Of a stretch of DNA of 64,000 nt, positions 12,787 to 24,400 are shown piece by piece. The DNA lies in the NCBI GenBank assembly GCA_964019425.1, contig OZ025785.1, positions 62,001 through 126,000 of the forward strand. The letters are read 5' to 3'. This stretch comes from Flectonema sp. DT1601. Taxonomy: Eukaryota; Euglenozoa; Diplonemea; Diplonemida; Diplonemidae. Every line of letters begins with the position of its first letter. Position 1 is the first letter of the stretch. Below the pieces are notes generated by a model. That model made no database searches and was not told where the DNA came from. It was given only the letters and a program-made list of their open reading frames with translations. The position numbers and the translations under genes were made by a program.

Positions 12787-14475
12787 CCTCTTAATTTGCT
12801 TTTTTTACTCAATCAGAAAAAAAAAAAGGAAAAAAAGGAGCTCAGGTGACAGGCTTCAAAATACACACAAGCAGAAGCAGTCACTATCTCGACATATTAA
12901 TTAGGAAGAGTAGGGAAACTTGATACTGTTAAATAAAAATATAAAATGCAAAACTTTTTTTGATACCGAGGTAGGTTTTTTTTTTTTTTTTTTTTTTTAT
13001 ATTGTCGAAATAGAAACATCACATTTTTTTTTAATGATTTTTGCTTTACGTTAATTTAAAGAAACGTTTTTTTTTTTCATTATTATTTCTCAAAAAGATG
13101 GGAAAAAAAAAAACTAAACTTTCACGACATTCAAGTCGATATGTAAAGACGTTCCTTCACTAAAACGGAAAGAACTGTCTGCGGTACTTAGACGCGAATT
13201 AAGCTGCAGCAGCAAACAAACAAACAAACAAACAAAAAGGGAGGGTGAATGGGATAAATGACTTCGACTTTTAATCGAATAATTACTCAGGTTTGATCTA
13301 CAGGAAAATAGTCTCAGATTCTTTAGAATAATTCAGCAGCGGGGAAAAAATAAAAAAAAAAGAAAAGAAGAAAAAAAATCATAACACAATGCTGCCAATA
13401 ATTCTTTTTTTTTTTTTTTTTCCCCTTCCTTCTCTCAATAAATTGTTTTGAGGACGAAAAAAAAAAAAAAAAAAAAAATACAATAAATGAATTTTCTTGG
13501 GAAGAGGAAAAAAAAAAAAAGAAGAAGTTCGTGGGAATCACATCCACCACCATATAATTATAAAGTAGTTAGTTGTTACCAGACGACACGAAGGGATACC
13601 AAGCAATAGCGATTCATCATCTCTGGTTGATTGTGTGTTTACCTGCCATACATTCCCATCGGGTTTATTATTGAAAGCGGGTTTTACAAACGTGAGATAT
13701 CCACCACCATATAATATAAAGTAGTTAGTAGTCAGTTGTTATCTAACAAAGTCTAAGGTAACAAGACGACACCAAGGGATACCAAGCAATTTAATTGCAG
13801 CGCGCTGCTGCATCACTACTAGTTGATTATGTGTTCATAGAAAGGATTACACAACATTGTTAGGTTAGATTGGTGGAGAGGAAGGAAAGAAAAATAAAAA
13901 AATTCATATTTTACTCATATGAATGAAGCAATTATTTTTGATTCTCCCTCTCGGCGTAAAAATGATCAAATAGTGAAAAGAAATTTTTTTTTTTTTTTTT
14001 TTCCCCTGATAAAAACGGAAACGTAAGTACGCACGCTGCTGCAGCAATTCTAATTCAGATTAGCTTTTTTTTTTGAAAAGCAGACAGAACCCCATCGCAA
14101 CAAGAGGGATGATTAAGTCTCGACTATAAAGAAATCAGTAATTCAAAATCTGAATAGTTTCTCTTCTCTGATCGTCGATACAACAAAAAAAAAAAAAAAA
14201 AAAATGTGACCCTCTACCAGAATCACACGTTAAGCAATCAAGGACAAAAGGTGAAACAGATAATGATGTTTTTTTTTTTTTTTTTTTTTTTCCCTCCTCC
14301 TAGGAGTTTGATAACACAGAATCAACTTACCTCAGATAGAAATGTTTATGTTTATATATTATAATGTACAAGAGGCTCCTCTTGTTCAATTTAAAAAACA
14401 ACAGGGGAAACGTCTACAGAAAAATAATTCTTTAACTTTTTTTTTTTCGATTTTGTTTTTGGTACACAAAATTCG

Positions 14476-14509
<34 letters not shown>
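12787..14509. other. Intergenic, homopolymer-rich
   Basis: No supported gene. It contains many long A/T runs (near 12979, 13407, 13459, 13984, 14270 and 14478) and a short tandem-like duplication, listed separately. The 5' flank of the P4-ATPase gene and the 3' flank of the methyltransferase-like gene lie here. Confidence 0.6.
13541..13834. repeat. Imperfect direct duplication
   Basis: The block at about 13541-13640 (ccaccaccatataat...aagtagttagt...gacgacac.aagggatacc...gttgatt.tgtgtt) recurs at about 13702-13834, where extra bases are inserted in two places. Both halves keep the order of the shared words, so this is a local duplication with later indels. It is not coding. Confidence 0.6.
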
Positions 14510-14515
<6 letters not shown>

Positions 14516-15523
14516 ATCAGAAAAAACCTTAACAGAATCAGTATCCAAAGGATACTGCGGACAATTGACTGCTTCCAAAACAGAAGTCAAGTATTCCGAA
14601 ATGTTATTTGGTATTAATAAATCCTCTCTCTCATACCCAGCACCGATAAGTATTCTAACTTCCTTACCAGCATTGATCACAGCGATATTTTTAAATACGG
14701 AAACCCATGCAGGGATGATAGACAGCATTGGATACTGTTGGTGGTGAGCAACACCGACAACGAGTGTTTTTGAATGTCTTCTGATGTGTTCTAAGAAAGG
14801 CCTGTCAGCCATGAGATTTGATGATTTTGGTGATCTCCCGATGTCGCAAATAGTGATGTCAGTCTCTCCTGCAGTTAATAAAGACGTCCTGTAGTCGAGT
14901 GTGTTTATCTTGTTAGCTTCTGTTGTCGGGAGGTTAAAGTACTTCACAGCAGTCGAAGTAGTTTCAGATTCAAACGCCTCAACATTTTTACTACCAAATA
15001 ATTTTGAAAATAAATTATACAATACTCCACCTCCGATTCCGACCAACCTGACTTTAAACTTCGGCAATACTCTCTTAACTGAAGACACAGTCGGATCGTG
15101 TCCTTCCCATGATAAGATGAGAGCAGCTGAGACTAATTGGAGTAATTCAGATTTTAAAATCGGCACATCAGGATTCTCCATGTGAATGCAGGACCTCATC
15201 GACGTTGGATTCCCAGTTAAAAGCATGAACCTCCAGGTTTTTCCAGTTTTATTCCTAAGGTCAACAACACAACCTGATTCCTCTGTTGACAAAATTCTTG
15301 GATAGTTTACTAGTAGTCGGTGAGCAAAAGGAGGTATCAAATCTTTCTTTTCTCCCTCATACGTCGTATCTGTTGCTATCCATTCAACTAGTTTTCTTGG
15401 AGAACATCCAATCGCATTCAACTGTTGTAACAATTGATCAGCTCGTCTTTTTAAATGTAATAAACATAACAAAACTAACAACAACAATCCACCTCTTCGA
15501 ATCACATTATTTCTAGTTAACAT
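14510..15523 (-). CDS. Membrane-anchored methyltransferase/spermidine-synthase-fold protein
   Basis: Single-exon frame of 337 residues. A hydrophobic segment at about 11-23 after a basic start (RRGG) suggests an N-terminal signal anchor. Near 157-166 the strand-loop VRLVGIGGG matches the SAM-binding motif I of Rossmann methyltransferases, followed by an acidic residue on the next strand (VEAFESE, about 181-187), and 'TDITICDIG' fits motif IV. The overall layout is that of the spermidine-synthase-like methyltransferase superfamily (as in METTL13-type proteins), but no substrate residues can be identified. Upstream of the ATG is an out-of-frame ATG opening a five-codon frame. Assignment to the fold is moderately sure; the reaction is unknown. 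Confidence 0.7.
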
Positions 15524-16665
15524 ATTTGCAGCATAGATGTACTATTATTATTTTTTTTTTTTTTTTGGTAGTTTTTTTTTCTATTGAGGGGGATAAGATA
15601 AAAGGTTAAATAATAATAATTGAAAAAAAAATCAAAAAAAAAAAAAAAAAAATTATATCGTCCCCCCCGTTTCTCTCTCTCTTGTGAGATAACAGCAGGT
15701 GTTAACACAGTGAGGGTAATCTATACATCCATCTATTCTCTCATCAATCAGGTATGATGACGAAGTAAGTTAATCAACTTATTAAATACAAATGCATTCT
15801 CCAGATACATTTGAATAAGGTAATGTTAGTGTAGGTATACATTTACATTTACATATCTCCTTTTCCGTATTGTCATTCAGTGCAGTACTATGAATTGGTG
15901 GGGGGTGAATAAACATGAGACAAGACACAACAACAGTAACTCAACAACAACTGACATTGAACAAAAGACACCACTGCGATGGGGAGTTTGTTTTTTTTTT
16001 TGTGGGGAAATTTTTTTTTTTTTTTTAACCCTCATTCTGGGCTGGGATCATATGTTGCGAGTGGGGTGGAACGTCGTATAGACGAATAGCGACGAAGCAG
16101 GAATGGTGAAATGGGGAAACAAAATATATAAGAAAATTTAGAAAAGAAAAAACAAAAAGAAAGAAAAAACAAAAACGAAATTGGCCTCACGAGTACATAA
16201 ACCAGAGTGCAATGCACTATTTTTTGTTTTTTGTGAACGTACAGATGGCCACTTGTGTTACAACCATTCCCTTTTTTATTTTTTATTTTGCCTCACAGTA
16301 GGTGACACGCGAATGATGTTTTTTGTTTAGGGGAGCCAGAAATCTTTAAGGGAAAAAAAAAAAAAATGCACAGGGGATGCCGGATGAAGGAATAAAAAGA
16401 AACCAGCAAACACACAACACAAAACCAAATTAACTAACAGTACCGGGTGGGGGTGGGAAAATAAAAAATGGGATGGGTGGGGGGAAAGCACCTGTCACTT
16501 CACCTCATTCTCTAGTAGTATTCTACCTTAACAAAGCAACTCATACGAACTACTACTTCACAACAGCCTGTTTAATCTGATTAAGGCTTTTCACTTCAAC
16601 AGTAAGAAGTTTTTGTTTGTTTTCCATCACTAATTAACTATAGTTAGAAAGAATGAAAAGAAAGA

Positions 16666-16696
<31 letters not shown>

Positions 16697-17596
16697 CTAC
16701 TCCCATCAAACCCTCTGTTACTAAAATAATCATTTTGTTCTTTTTCTTCTTTTCCCTTCTCCCCGTAAAGGGGAAGCGATCTTTTTTTTTTTTTTTTTAA
16801 AAATTTTATATTATTTTTTACTCTCTTCCTTACTCTCTGCTTCAGTGTTATGTTACTTTTTGTACATAAAACAAAACTTTCGCAGGGAGGAAAAATAAAA
16901 AATATAAAAAAAATTAAAAAAATTTAAAAAAAAAGGGTAAGTTCAGAGATAAAAGAAATATTTGATTTTTCATTTCTTTCACACGATACCCTTCTTTAGG
17001 TAATTATCAGATTTCAGGGGAGAGAAAAAAAAAGATTAGTTTAGATTATTTAGTTTTAGTTTTCATTCTTATCCTCGCTGTGTAAAAAAACACGTTTTCG
17101 AGATTGGGTAAAAAAGTGGGGAAAGGAAAAAAAAAAAAAGGGAGGGGTGTATGTACCCAATAACCTGTGTGATGAGTTTTTTTATTATCAAAAAAATGAA
17201 GATAGACCGAGGCTGTTCTACTCGGATGGCAGCATCTAAAAAAGTAATCGCCGTAGCTGATTTACTTTTAAACTGTTTGCGTATTTATATTGCCAGTGTG
17301 ATGTGGTTTTAAAAAAAAGAAAAGAGAAATGAGAAATCAATTACCACAAAATACGAAGAACTTCACATACACACGACCAACTCATATCATACATTCAGCC
17401 AGCTAGAAGGGGATGAACCGTAGAGGCTACAAGTAGTATTTCTTTTTTTTTTTTCTTTTCCTTCTCTTCCATAGTGGATAAAACAAAATAATCCCACGAC
17501 ACGTCTTCCCAACACCCGTAACCACATTCACGCATCACACCCGTTAAGTACTTAGTTTTCCACGAGGTAACTTGATACTCACGGGCAGTTCGATTC
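15524..17596. other. Intergenic, homopolymer-rich
   Basis: No supported gene. It contains A/T runs (near 15551, 15634, 16010, 16665 and 16782) and G- and C-rich patches near 16445-16490. A short stretch at about 15718-15785 resembles the possible dispersed repeat seen near 5739 and 34498. Confidence 0.55.
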
Positions 17597-18229
17597 CTAG
17601 CAGCATCCTTTTTTACTGCGACGGGTGGTGTCATCGTCACGGAGTAGAGAGCTAGTTGGTGCTTGGGAAGATTGAGCTTTTTCAGTATTTTTTGATTCAG
17701 ATTGTTTCTTTCTGTGGAGGGCTGTGCGGGCTACTTTTAAAAAAGCTTCCTCAATGAACTCACCATTAGCAGCTGAAGTCTCAAACATCATTACTTCTTC
17801 TTCTTGAGCAAATTGAGAAGCTTCTCCGTGAGTGATTTCTTTATTAGGTAAGTCACACTTGTTTCCTACTAACATCATAGCACAGTTAGGATCAGTGAGA
17901 GACTTCGCTTCTTGAATCCAACGAGGTATGCTCTCAAAGGTTGCTCGTCTGGTCACATCGTAAACCATTAGACATCCCATTGCTCCTCTGTAGTAACTTC
18001 TGGTTACTGAAAGATATCTCTCTTGTCCACTTGTGTCCCAAATTTGAAGTTTCACTCTCTGTCCATCCATGTCGACTACTTTACTACCGAATTCAACTCC
18101 GATAGTGTGACTTGAATTAGAATTGAACTCGTGGTAAATAAATCTGTGAAGCATGCAACTCTTCCCAGTGTTGGCATCTCCAATCACGATGATTTTCATC
18201 AGCAAGTCGTGGTTGTCTCTGGATCCCAT
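17597..18229 (-). CDS. Rab-family small GTPase, Rab4-like
   Basis: Intron-free frame of 210 residues. It carries all G motifs: P-loop GDANTGKS (about 17-24), switch I with HTIGVEFGSK, switch II WDTSGQERY, NKCD (guanine specificity) and ETSA. The effector-region string (TIGVEFGSK, LQIWDT, SVTRSYYRGA) matches Rab4/Rab14/Rab2 best, and Rab4 overall. The C-terminus ends KKGCC, a double geranylgeranylation site. Rab4 proteins act in early-endosome recycling. Switch II has Ser where most Rabs have Ala (DTSGQE rather than DTAGQE). A polypyrimidine tract and AG (ctttttttTCAG) lies about 45 nt upstream of the ATG, fitting a 5'UTR or leader splice site. The family call is firm; the Rab4 subtype is less so. 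Confidence 0.93.
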   Translation of the reverse strand: MGSRDNHDLLMKIIVIGDANTGKSCMLHRFIYHEFNSNSSHTIGVEFGSKVVDMDGQRVKLQIWDTSGQERYLSVTRSYYRGAMGCLMVYDVTRRATFESIPRWIQEAKSLTDPNCAMMLVGNKCDLPNKEITHGEASQFAQEEEVMMFETSAANGEFIEEAFLKVARTALHRKKQSESKNTEKAQSSQAPTSSLLRDDDTTRRSKKGCC

Positions 18230-18621
18230 ATTATTATTATTTAAAAAAAAAAAAAAAACTCGTGTGTCCTGAAAAAAAAGATATAAATTAAGTTAACCAA
18301 CGTCAGTCAGATCAGAAATCACTCTCTCTCTCGCTGTTCTCGTTAAGTTTTGTGTTACTGTTGGACTTGATTGGTAGTAATTAAATAAAACACATCTTAC
18401 AAAGTATAAAAAATTAAACTAAAACTAAGAGAGAAGCATACAGTAAGCTATAAAAATATCTATACAAAAGAGAGAGAGATATCACCAACACCAATAGTGA
18501 AGAATGATGTTATAACAAGACAGACTTGTGACTAGTTAGACTTTGAAAGTATCACAGAGCTGAGTACTCATTCTGATCGCTAAAGGTTGTCTCTCTTCCC
18601 GAAGAGGACTATTTCTTCAGT
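18230..18621. other. Short intergenic region
   Basis: About 390 bp between the Cys-rich membrane protein and the Rab gene, holding the 5' leader of the Rab gene (with an A run at 18242-18257 and a putative 3' splice site) and GA-rich tracts. No gene is seen. Confidence 0.6.
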
Positions 18622-20964
18622 TCAGATTTTTTCCCAATTCAGTGACCTCTCGACATGGACATCAGCAAGTGGAGTGTTGAATGAGACAACTCGACTCGTG
18701 TCACACAAAGTGGGTGAAGAATTAAAACTACCTCCAGCCAGAGGTGGCTTCGTTGCAGACGATCCCAGCGGTGACGATGGAGTTGGTGTGACAATTCGAC
18801 TCGAACTATGCAATGTGCGTGAAGAATTAAAACCACCTCCAGGTAGAGGCAGCTTGGCTGCAGACGATCCCAGCGGTGACGTAGGTGTCGGTGTGACAAC
18901 CCGACCCGTACCATGAAGAGTGGGTGAAGAATTAAAACTACCCCCAGCCAGAGGTATCTTCGTTGCAGACGATCCCAGCGGTGACGTAGGTGTCGGTGTG
19001 ACAACCCGACCCGTACCATGAAGAGTGGGTGAAGAATTAAAACTACCCCCAGCCAGAGGTATCTTCGTTGCAGACGATCCCAGCGGTGACGATGGAGTTG
19101 GTGCTGTGAAAATAACTTTCTTAACACTGCCAGATCCCAGTGGAGTCGGACCACACATCGTAGAAGAAGAACTGACGCTGACTGTAGTCGCCTGATAGTC
19201 ATCAGGTGTTTGTACAGATGATAAACTTTTTATTACTATTGAAGAAGTGATGGTTTTTATTTTAGTAACAGTTTTCGGGGCGATCGGTATCTTCGGAGCT
19301 GTGCTACCCCTCGGGAATGCGATGTCGACGGGGTTACTAATTACCTTAACTAAAGGAGGAATGACACTTCCACCCAACCTGGTCCAACAGAGTTCATGAG
19401 GAGGACAATACCAACCTGCGTAGTAAAGAACATCTTCGCTACAACTGCGGCGGTGATTCAGAGGAATGTCAGCGTTCGGTTTGATAACTAACACTTCAGG
19501 ACAACATATGTCTCGATACCTTCCTAATAGGAGGATGATCGCAAGTACAGCAACAGAACCTGATATAAAAAATAATAAGAAATAATAATTATACGCACCA
19601 GCAGGTATATCCATCACTGTAGGCGTCAGTGATTCAACTTCCTGAGGCATTCCAACCGCAGGAATGACTGGTTCAGGTGTGGTGTTGTCAATGATGGTAT
19701 CGCTAACCATAATAGCTGGACCTCTGATAGTCGGAATCGATAAATAAATCCATCCAAAAGGTGGGTTTTGAGTTCCCTCAACAAGCAGTTTTTCATAACC
19801 CTTTCTCGGACCTTTAAACTGCAGCGTTATAACAGCTTTTACTGATTCATCATTCTGAGTCTTAACATGTCTGTCAGATGAGGAATCGATCAAAGATGAT
19901 AAAGTGTTTACTGTTCCTGGTGGTATTGACATCGTTGTTTCTAACAGTCTGCAAAATGAATGTGTTTCAGATTTGATTTTTTCAGAGGATTTGATTTCCA
20001 CAATCAATCTAACTGCTGGTCCGTATACTCCAGGAGGTTGACATCCTCCTCCAGTTAATTTATTAAAAACACATCCAGCGACTGATTCACATTCTGATAA
20101 AGTTACTAAACCAGAACAGTACGGAATCACTGCACAATTATTTAGAGGAATATTCCACATGCAATTTGATGATTTATAGCAATCGTTCATTGATAGCTGA
20201 GGACATTGTTTTATTTCAGAACAGGAATTTGAATATTGTTGCCATGAGCAAATCGTACGATCATCGTAACATTCTTGTTCTGATTTTGAACTACACAGCT
20301 CAACGGTGTTATGACACGTGTTTTGTGACCAGGTGCATGGTGAAGCAAAAATACACATCCAAGGCTCAGAGTAAGAACTACAATGAGAAACACAATGATC
20401 GATATTCACATCATAATAACACGATCCTGAGCAGGTATCACGTGGATTGAAATCAGAGCTACAGTGAGATTCTACACACGTCACGTTATCGAAATCAACT
20501 GGAGACGAATCTTTTATTTCACAAAAACCATCTGATAAACAATCAGAAGATGTCATTCTATATAAACATTTTGATTCACAGCATTGTAATTTATCACAAG
20601 TTTGGTTATCACAAATAGTCTGCTCAGGGTTTGATACTAATTGTTGATTTGGTTGTTCCGTACAATCAGAAAACGATTCACATGTTTTCAACACACATGA
20701 AAAGTCATCATTCATAATAAAAGTACCATCGTCTCGACACGTTAGTGTTGTTGATATGTTGAGCAATCCATTCTCACACCAAATATCACAATTATCACCA
20801 GTTGACTTCCCTAAGCAATTCGTAAGTAGTCCTTCTAATGGTGGTGTGGATGTCAAACAAATATTAGCAACACAGCATCCAACATCATTATTTGAATGTC
20901 CTTCATCATCACACGGAGGACACATCGACATCGTCAATAATGGAAAAAATAACAACAACAACAT
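18622..20964 (-). CDS. Cys-rich type I membrane protein with cytosolic 35-residue repeats
   Basis: The frame is open further upstream, but the ATG at 20964 starts a clear signal peptide (MLLLLFFPLL). I chose it because upstream codons are homopolymer-derived and a putative acceptor (tttttgaCAG) lies about 80 nt before it. The product is about 780 residues. The ectodomain (about 20-330) is packed with cysteines, with repeated C-x(5)-C...C-x-W...C units resembling PSI/plexin-type cysteine modules. A beta-rich domain follows (about 330-490). One transmembrane helix lies near 'FLLFFISGSVAVLAIILLL'. The cytosolic tail is Ser/Thr/Pro rich and ends in four 35-residue tandem repeats. A surface receptor or adhesin is likely; the ligand is unknown and I do not recognise the full-length family. 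Confidence 0.75.
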   Translation of the reverse strand: MLLLLFFPLLTMSMCPPCDDEGHSNNDVGCCVANICLTSTPPLEGLLTNCLGKSTGDNCDIWCENGLLNISTTLTCRDDGTFIMNDDFSCVLKTCESFSDCTEQPNQQLVSNPEQTICDNQTCDKLQCCESKCLYRMTSSDCLSDGFCEIKDSSPVDFDNVTCVESHCSSDFNPRDTCSGSCYYDVNIDHCVSHCSSYSEPWMCIFASPCTWSQNTCHNTVELCSSKSEQECYDDRTICSWQQYSNSCSEIKQCPQLSMNDCYKSSNCMWNIPLNNCAVIPYCSGLVTLSECESVAGCVFNKLTGGGCQPPGVYGPAVRLIVEIKSSEKIKSETHSFCRLLETTMSIPPGTVNTLSSLIDSSSDRHVKTQNDESVKAVITLQFKGPRKGYEKLLVEGTQNPPFGWIYLSIPTIRGPAIMVSDTIIDNTTPEPVIPAVGMPQEVESLTPTVMDIPAGAYNYYFLLFFISGSVAVLAIILLLGRYRDICCPEVLVIKPNADIPLNHRRSCSEDVLYYAGWYCPPHELCWTRLGGSVIPPLVKVISNPVDIAFPRGSTAPKIPIAPKTVTKIKTITSSIVIKSLSSVQTPDDYQATTVSVSSSSTMCGPTPLGSGSVKKVIFTAPTPSSPLGSSATKIPLAGGSFNSSPTLHGTGRVVTPTPTSPLGSSATKIPLAGGSFNSSPTLHGTGRVVTPTPTSPLGSSAAKLPLPGGGFNSSRTLHSSSRIVTPTPSSPLGSSATKPPLAGGSFNSSPTLCDTSRVVSFNTPLADVHVERSLNWEKI
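18714..19133 (-). repeat. Coding tandem repeat, 105-bp unit x4
   Basis: Units start at about 18714, 18819, 18924 and 19029, exactly 105 bp apart, and encode 35-residue repeats of the type SPLGSSATK-PLAGGSFNSS-PTLHGTGRVVTPTP. The two central units are nearly identical at DNA level, which indicates recent duplication or conversion. The unit is in frame, so copy number can change without breaking the protein. Confidence 0.9.
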
Positions 20965-21493
20965 GTTGTTTACATTATTTTTATTATTTTCAATAATTTT
21001 TTTTTTCTTTTTTTTTTGTTTCCCCCCACTCACATCCCTGTCAAAAATGATAAAAATGAAATATTTTTTTACGAACATCAAATACGACGACAACACAGCT
21101 GCTGTGGAAGAATGAACCAGCTCCGATATTTTTTTTCTTTTTTTTTTTTTTTTTTTTTCTACCAACGTAGTCAGAAAAAGAGAATCAATTCAGATTGAAA
21201 GACCACCAATGTCATAACTTTTGTCGCTAATCTGAAACGGTTATTTTTTTTTTTTTTTTCCCCGTAAGCTGCATTAGATACTACGGACCAGTCAGGATGT
21301 TGAATTCGAGAGATTTCAACAACAAAAAAAAATAAAAAATAGAACAAATAAAATATATTGGCGCGAACGCCTGAGCTGCTTGGTTGGTGTGGAAAAGGAA
21401 CACACCACCGTGCAGAATTGAGAAAAGAAGAAGAAAAAAAATAGTTTTTTTTTTTTTTTTTTTTCTCAGACAAAAAAAAGAAGTAACTTCAGG
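20965..21493. other. Intergenic, homopolymer-rich
   Basis: About 530 bp holding the 5' leader of the membrane-protein gene and the 3' flank of the helicase gene. T runs lie near 20998, 21140, 21243 and 21446; these are the last long homopolymers before the composition changes to the right. Confidence 0.6.
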
Positions 21494-24400
21494 TCAAGGT
21501 TTATTTACTCTAAACCGTTTTCCTATGTCCTTCACATCACACTTCAGGAATTCCGATATTATTTCTTCAAGACCGCCTCGTAGCTGAACAGCTTTCTCAG
21601 TTTGAAAATGCATCGGCGAGACTTCAATTTCATCAAATTGATTATCACCCGCACCAATCTCGATATCACAGTCGATAAAATCATTTACAATTTTCTTATT
21701 AATTCCGCTGTCGTTCGTTAGAATCCCACGAATGTCGCTAATTGGCGGAGCACAACTTATTGACAAATCTTCAAAGAGTTCTTCACCAGAAGGTTTACTA
21801 CGAAATAACCAAATTAGTAACTTCGACATCGTCGCTTTTGAATTATTTGGGTTGCTCAGCGTCGCAGGAAACACTGAACAGAGTGAGCAATATCTCGTAA
21901 TCCTGGTACCTTTGTGCTCTTTAATCACCATCGGGAATAAACCAATCGAAATACTACCGATGTCTCCGTCGTAGTCGTCAGTGTGATTTTCCAAAGGGAG
22001 TATTAAAGGACTTAATACGCTTGAGTCTTCAATTTTGATATCAACTTCAGTATCTTGCGATTGAAATATAACATAAGGAGATGTAATGGTTACAGAACGG
22101 GGTGGATTCTTATACGTGACATCTCTCCAACACTTTGATAATTGTGATATCAAATAGAGTTCTACAGGGAATTGATATGGACCTCCGTCTTCTCGAATTG
22201 CTTGAGGCTTTACAATTATTTCATCATTCGAAACATCAGTGCTTTGAATATTAAATGGGAACACCCTTCCTCGATGATTACAATTTCTTAATGTCGCAGC
22301 AACCGAAGGAATCATGTCAGGTAGCTTTACTGTGAATGAGACCTCATCTGGTTTTCGATTTAAACAAGGAACAATATTAACAACATGTGGTATAGATAAT
22401 GAAGACTGAATAATCATTAATAAAGCAATGTCATTATCCGTTGCAATGATGTTTTCAGATCGAATTGCGCGAGTGATATCAGAAAGTTTCATTTTTTTTG
22501 AAGAATTAGCGACCAACCCCTCCGGTAAAGATGGCAATAACGGTCTGTATCTGTGTAAATGATACCTCAACTGTGCTACTGTTAGTTCAAGTTGAACGAC
22601 ATTCTTTTTTCCAAAATAATTTCTGTCACACCAGGAAGTTAATTTATCGTCATCGTCATCGATCTCCCTCAACTCGTACATTATATTTAACAACACCGCG
22701 ATGTCTGATGGGAATCCTTGAGACCAATTAAGCCTAGTCTCACCTTGTCTCCTTACAGCATCATGGTATGCAGCAGCACCAACATTCTCACCATCATCAA
22801 AACTAATACTACAAGACGCTACTGCAGCTAAATCAACTGCGATTTTACCTAAACGAATATCAACTAGCGATGCTCTGGTTACTAATCTTCCGTACAAGAT
22901 GTCAACTGGTAAATTGTGTAAAATCTTTCCCAACGGTAACAATGAATACTTCATACGAGAATCACAGTGTAGAATATTGTGATTAGCGAGAGTTCTTAAC
23001 CCCTCATCAATCTTCTCAAAGGAAGGAGTTTCCATACATGTTTTAATAAGCTCAATTGGATCTTCATTCGTAGCGCTGTATTCAGTCTTGTTGAAGACTC
23101 GAAGTACCATTTCGTGAAGTGAAGTTAGCTGAATTTCTGCTTTTTTAAAAGGTTCAGCAGCATCGAATTCAGCTTTTGTTACCATTCTATAACAAGTACC
23201 AGGACAGACTCTTCCAACACGACCTGCACGTTGTTGACAAGAATCTTGTGATACTCTAACCTGAACAGTTTGCTTGAAAGGAATCCCTCCTCTCGAAAGC
23301 TGCTTACTCGATGCTCGTAACTGCACACAGCTGTCAACAACAATAGTTGCATCTGATATTGTTATACTTGATTCGGCTACGTCAGTGCTTAAGATTACCC
23401 GATATGGAGATCTGTCTTTAATTGCTTTTGCTTGTTTTTCACCACTCAGTTTTGAGTGTAATTTAAAAATTGAAACATCTGAATACATTGATAAGTAATC
23501 ATCTAAGTATAGTTGAAAATCCTTAATTGTTCCCCAACTGGGGAGGAAGACAAGTATTACTGTCGGGTTATCCATATCTCTATTTCTAATTATCAGATCT
23601 TTGACGAAAGTTTTGATGAAGTTTTCTCTTGTCCTCCACAGCACTCCTGTAAACCTCGGAGGGGGTTCTAAGACATTTCTTGCAGACGTGTGATCGTCTA
23701 AATAGGTAATCTCAAGTGGGAAGGAATGTCCTTTTAGAGCAAACGATCCCAAACACTCTTTCTTAAACCACGGATGGTCATCCCAAGAACATATTCTTGA
23801 CTCAATATAAGACACTAAAGCGTCATGAATCCGCTTTAGCGTCGCTGACATCAAGACAAGTGTCTTCCCAGAACGTAAAAAGTCTGGACGTAAAAGTACA
23901 GCCATAAGCAAATAACAATCAATACTCCTTTCATGGACCTCGTCCAGGACGATGTAGTCCCAGTTCAGGTCCGTTTTATGAATCAATTGTTTTACCATAA
24001 TACCTGTAGTGCAGTAGACAATTGGTGTAGCTTCAGTACATGTACACTGTTGTCCAATGTGATACCCAACAATATTGCTGTATCCACTTTCTTCATCCCA
24101 AGGCATCTGTCTAGCTATTCTCTCTTGAAGTACTCTTGAACTTGCTTCTGTGCAAGCTATTCTACGAGGCTGAACGCACATAATCCTTCCATTGTACTTC
24201 GCTGCCGGACCAATATGACCCAGTCCTGTTGTGTATCTGTTTTTATATCTAATTTGATCATACAGCATTTGAGGTATTTGTGTTGTCTTACCAAGACCAG
24301 TTGAACCACTAATTGTTATCACTTTGTATTGAGTTACCGTTGATCCTTGTGATTGAAACTTAACGTCTTCTGATCCCCATGTTGCTTTCAGTAGGCTCTT

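Noticed and set aside
17395-17640. 81-codon minus-strand frame overlapping the end of the Rab gene
   Set aside because: It is a different frame overlapping a certain gene, with a homopolymer Lys stretch and no known domain.
20965-21165. Upstream extension of the Cys-rich membrane protein with Lys-rich start
   Set aside because: It is built from homopolymers and a likely acceptor site, while the ATG at 20964 opens a good signal peptide.
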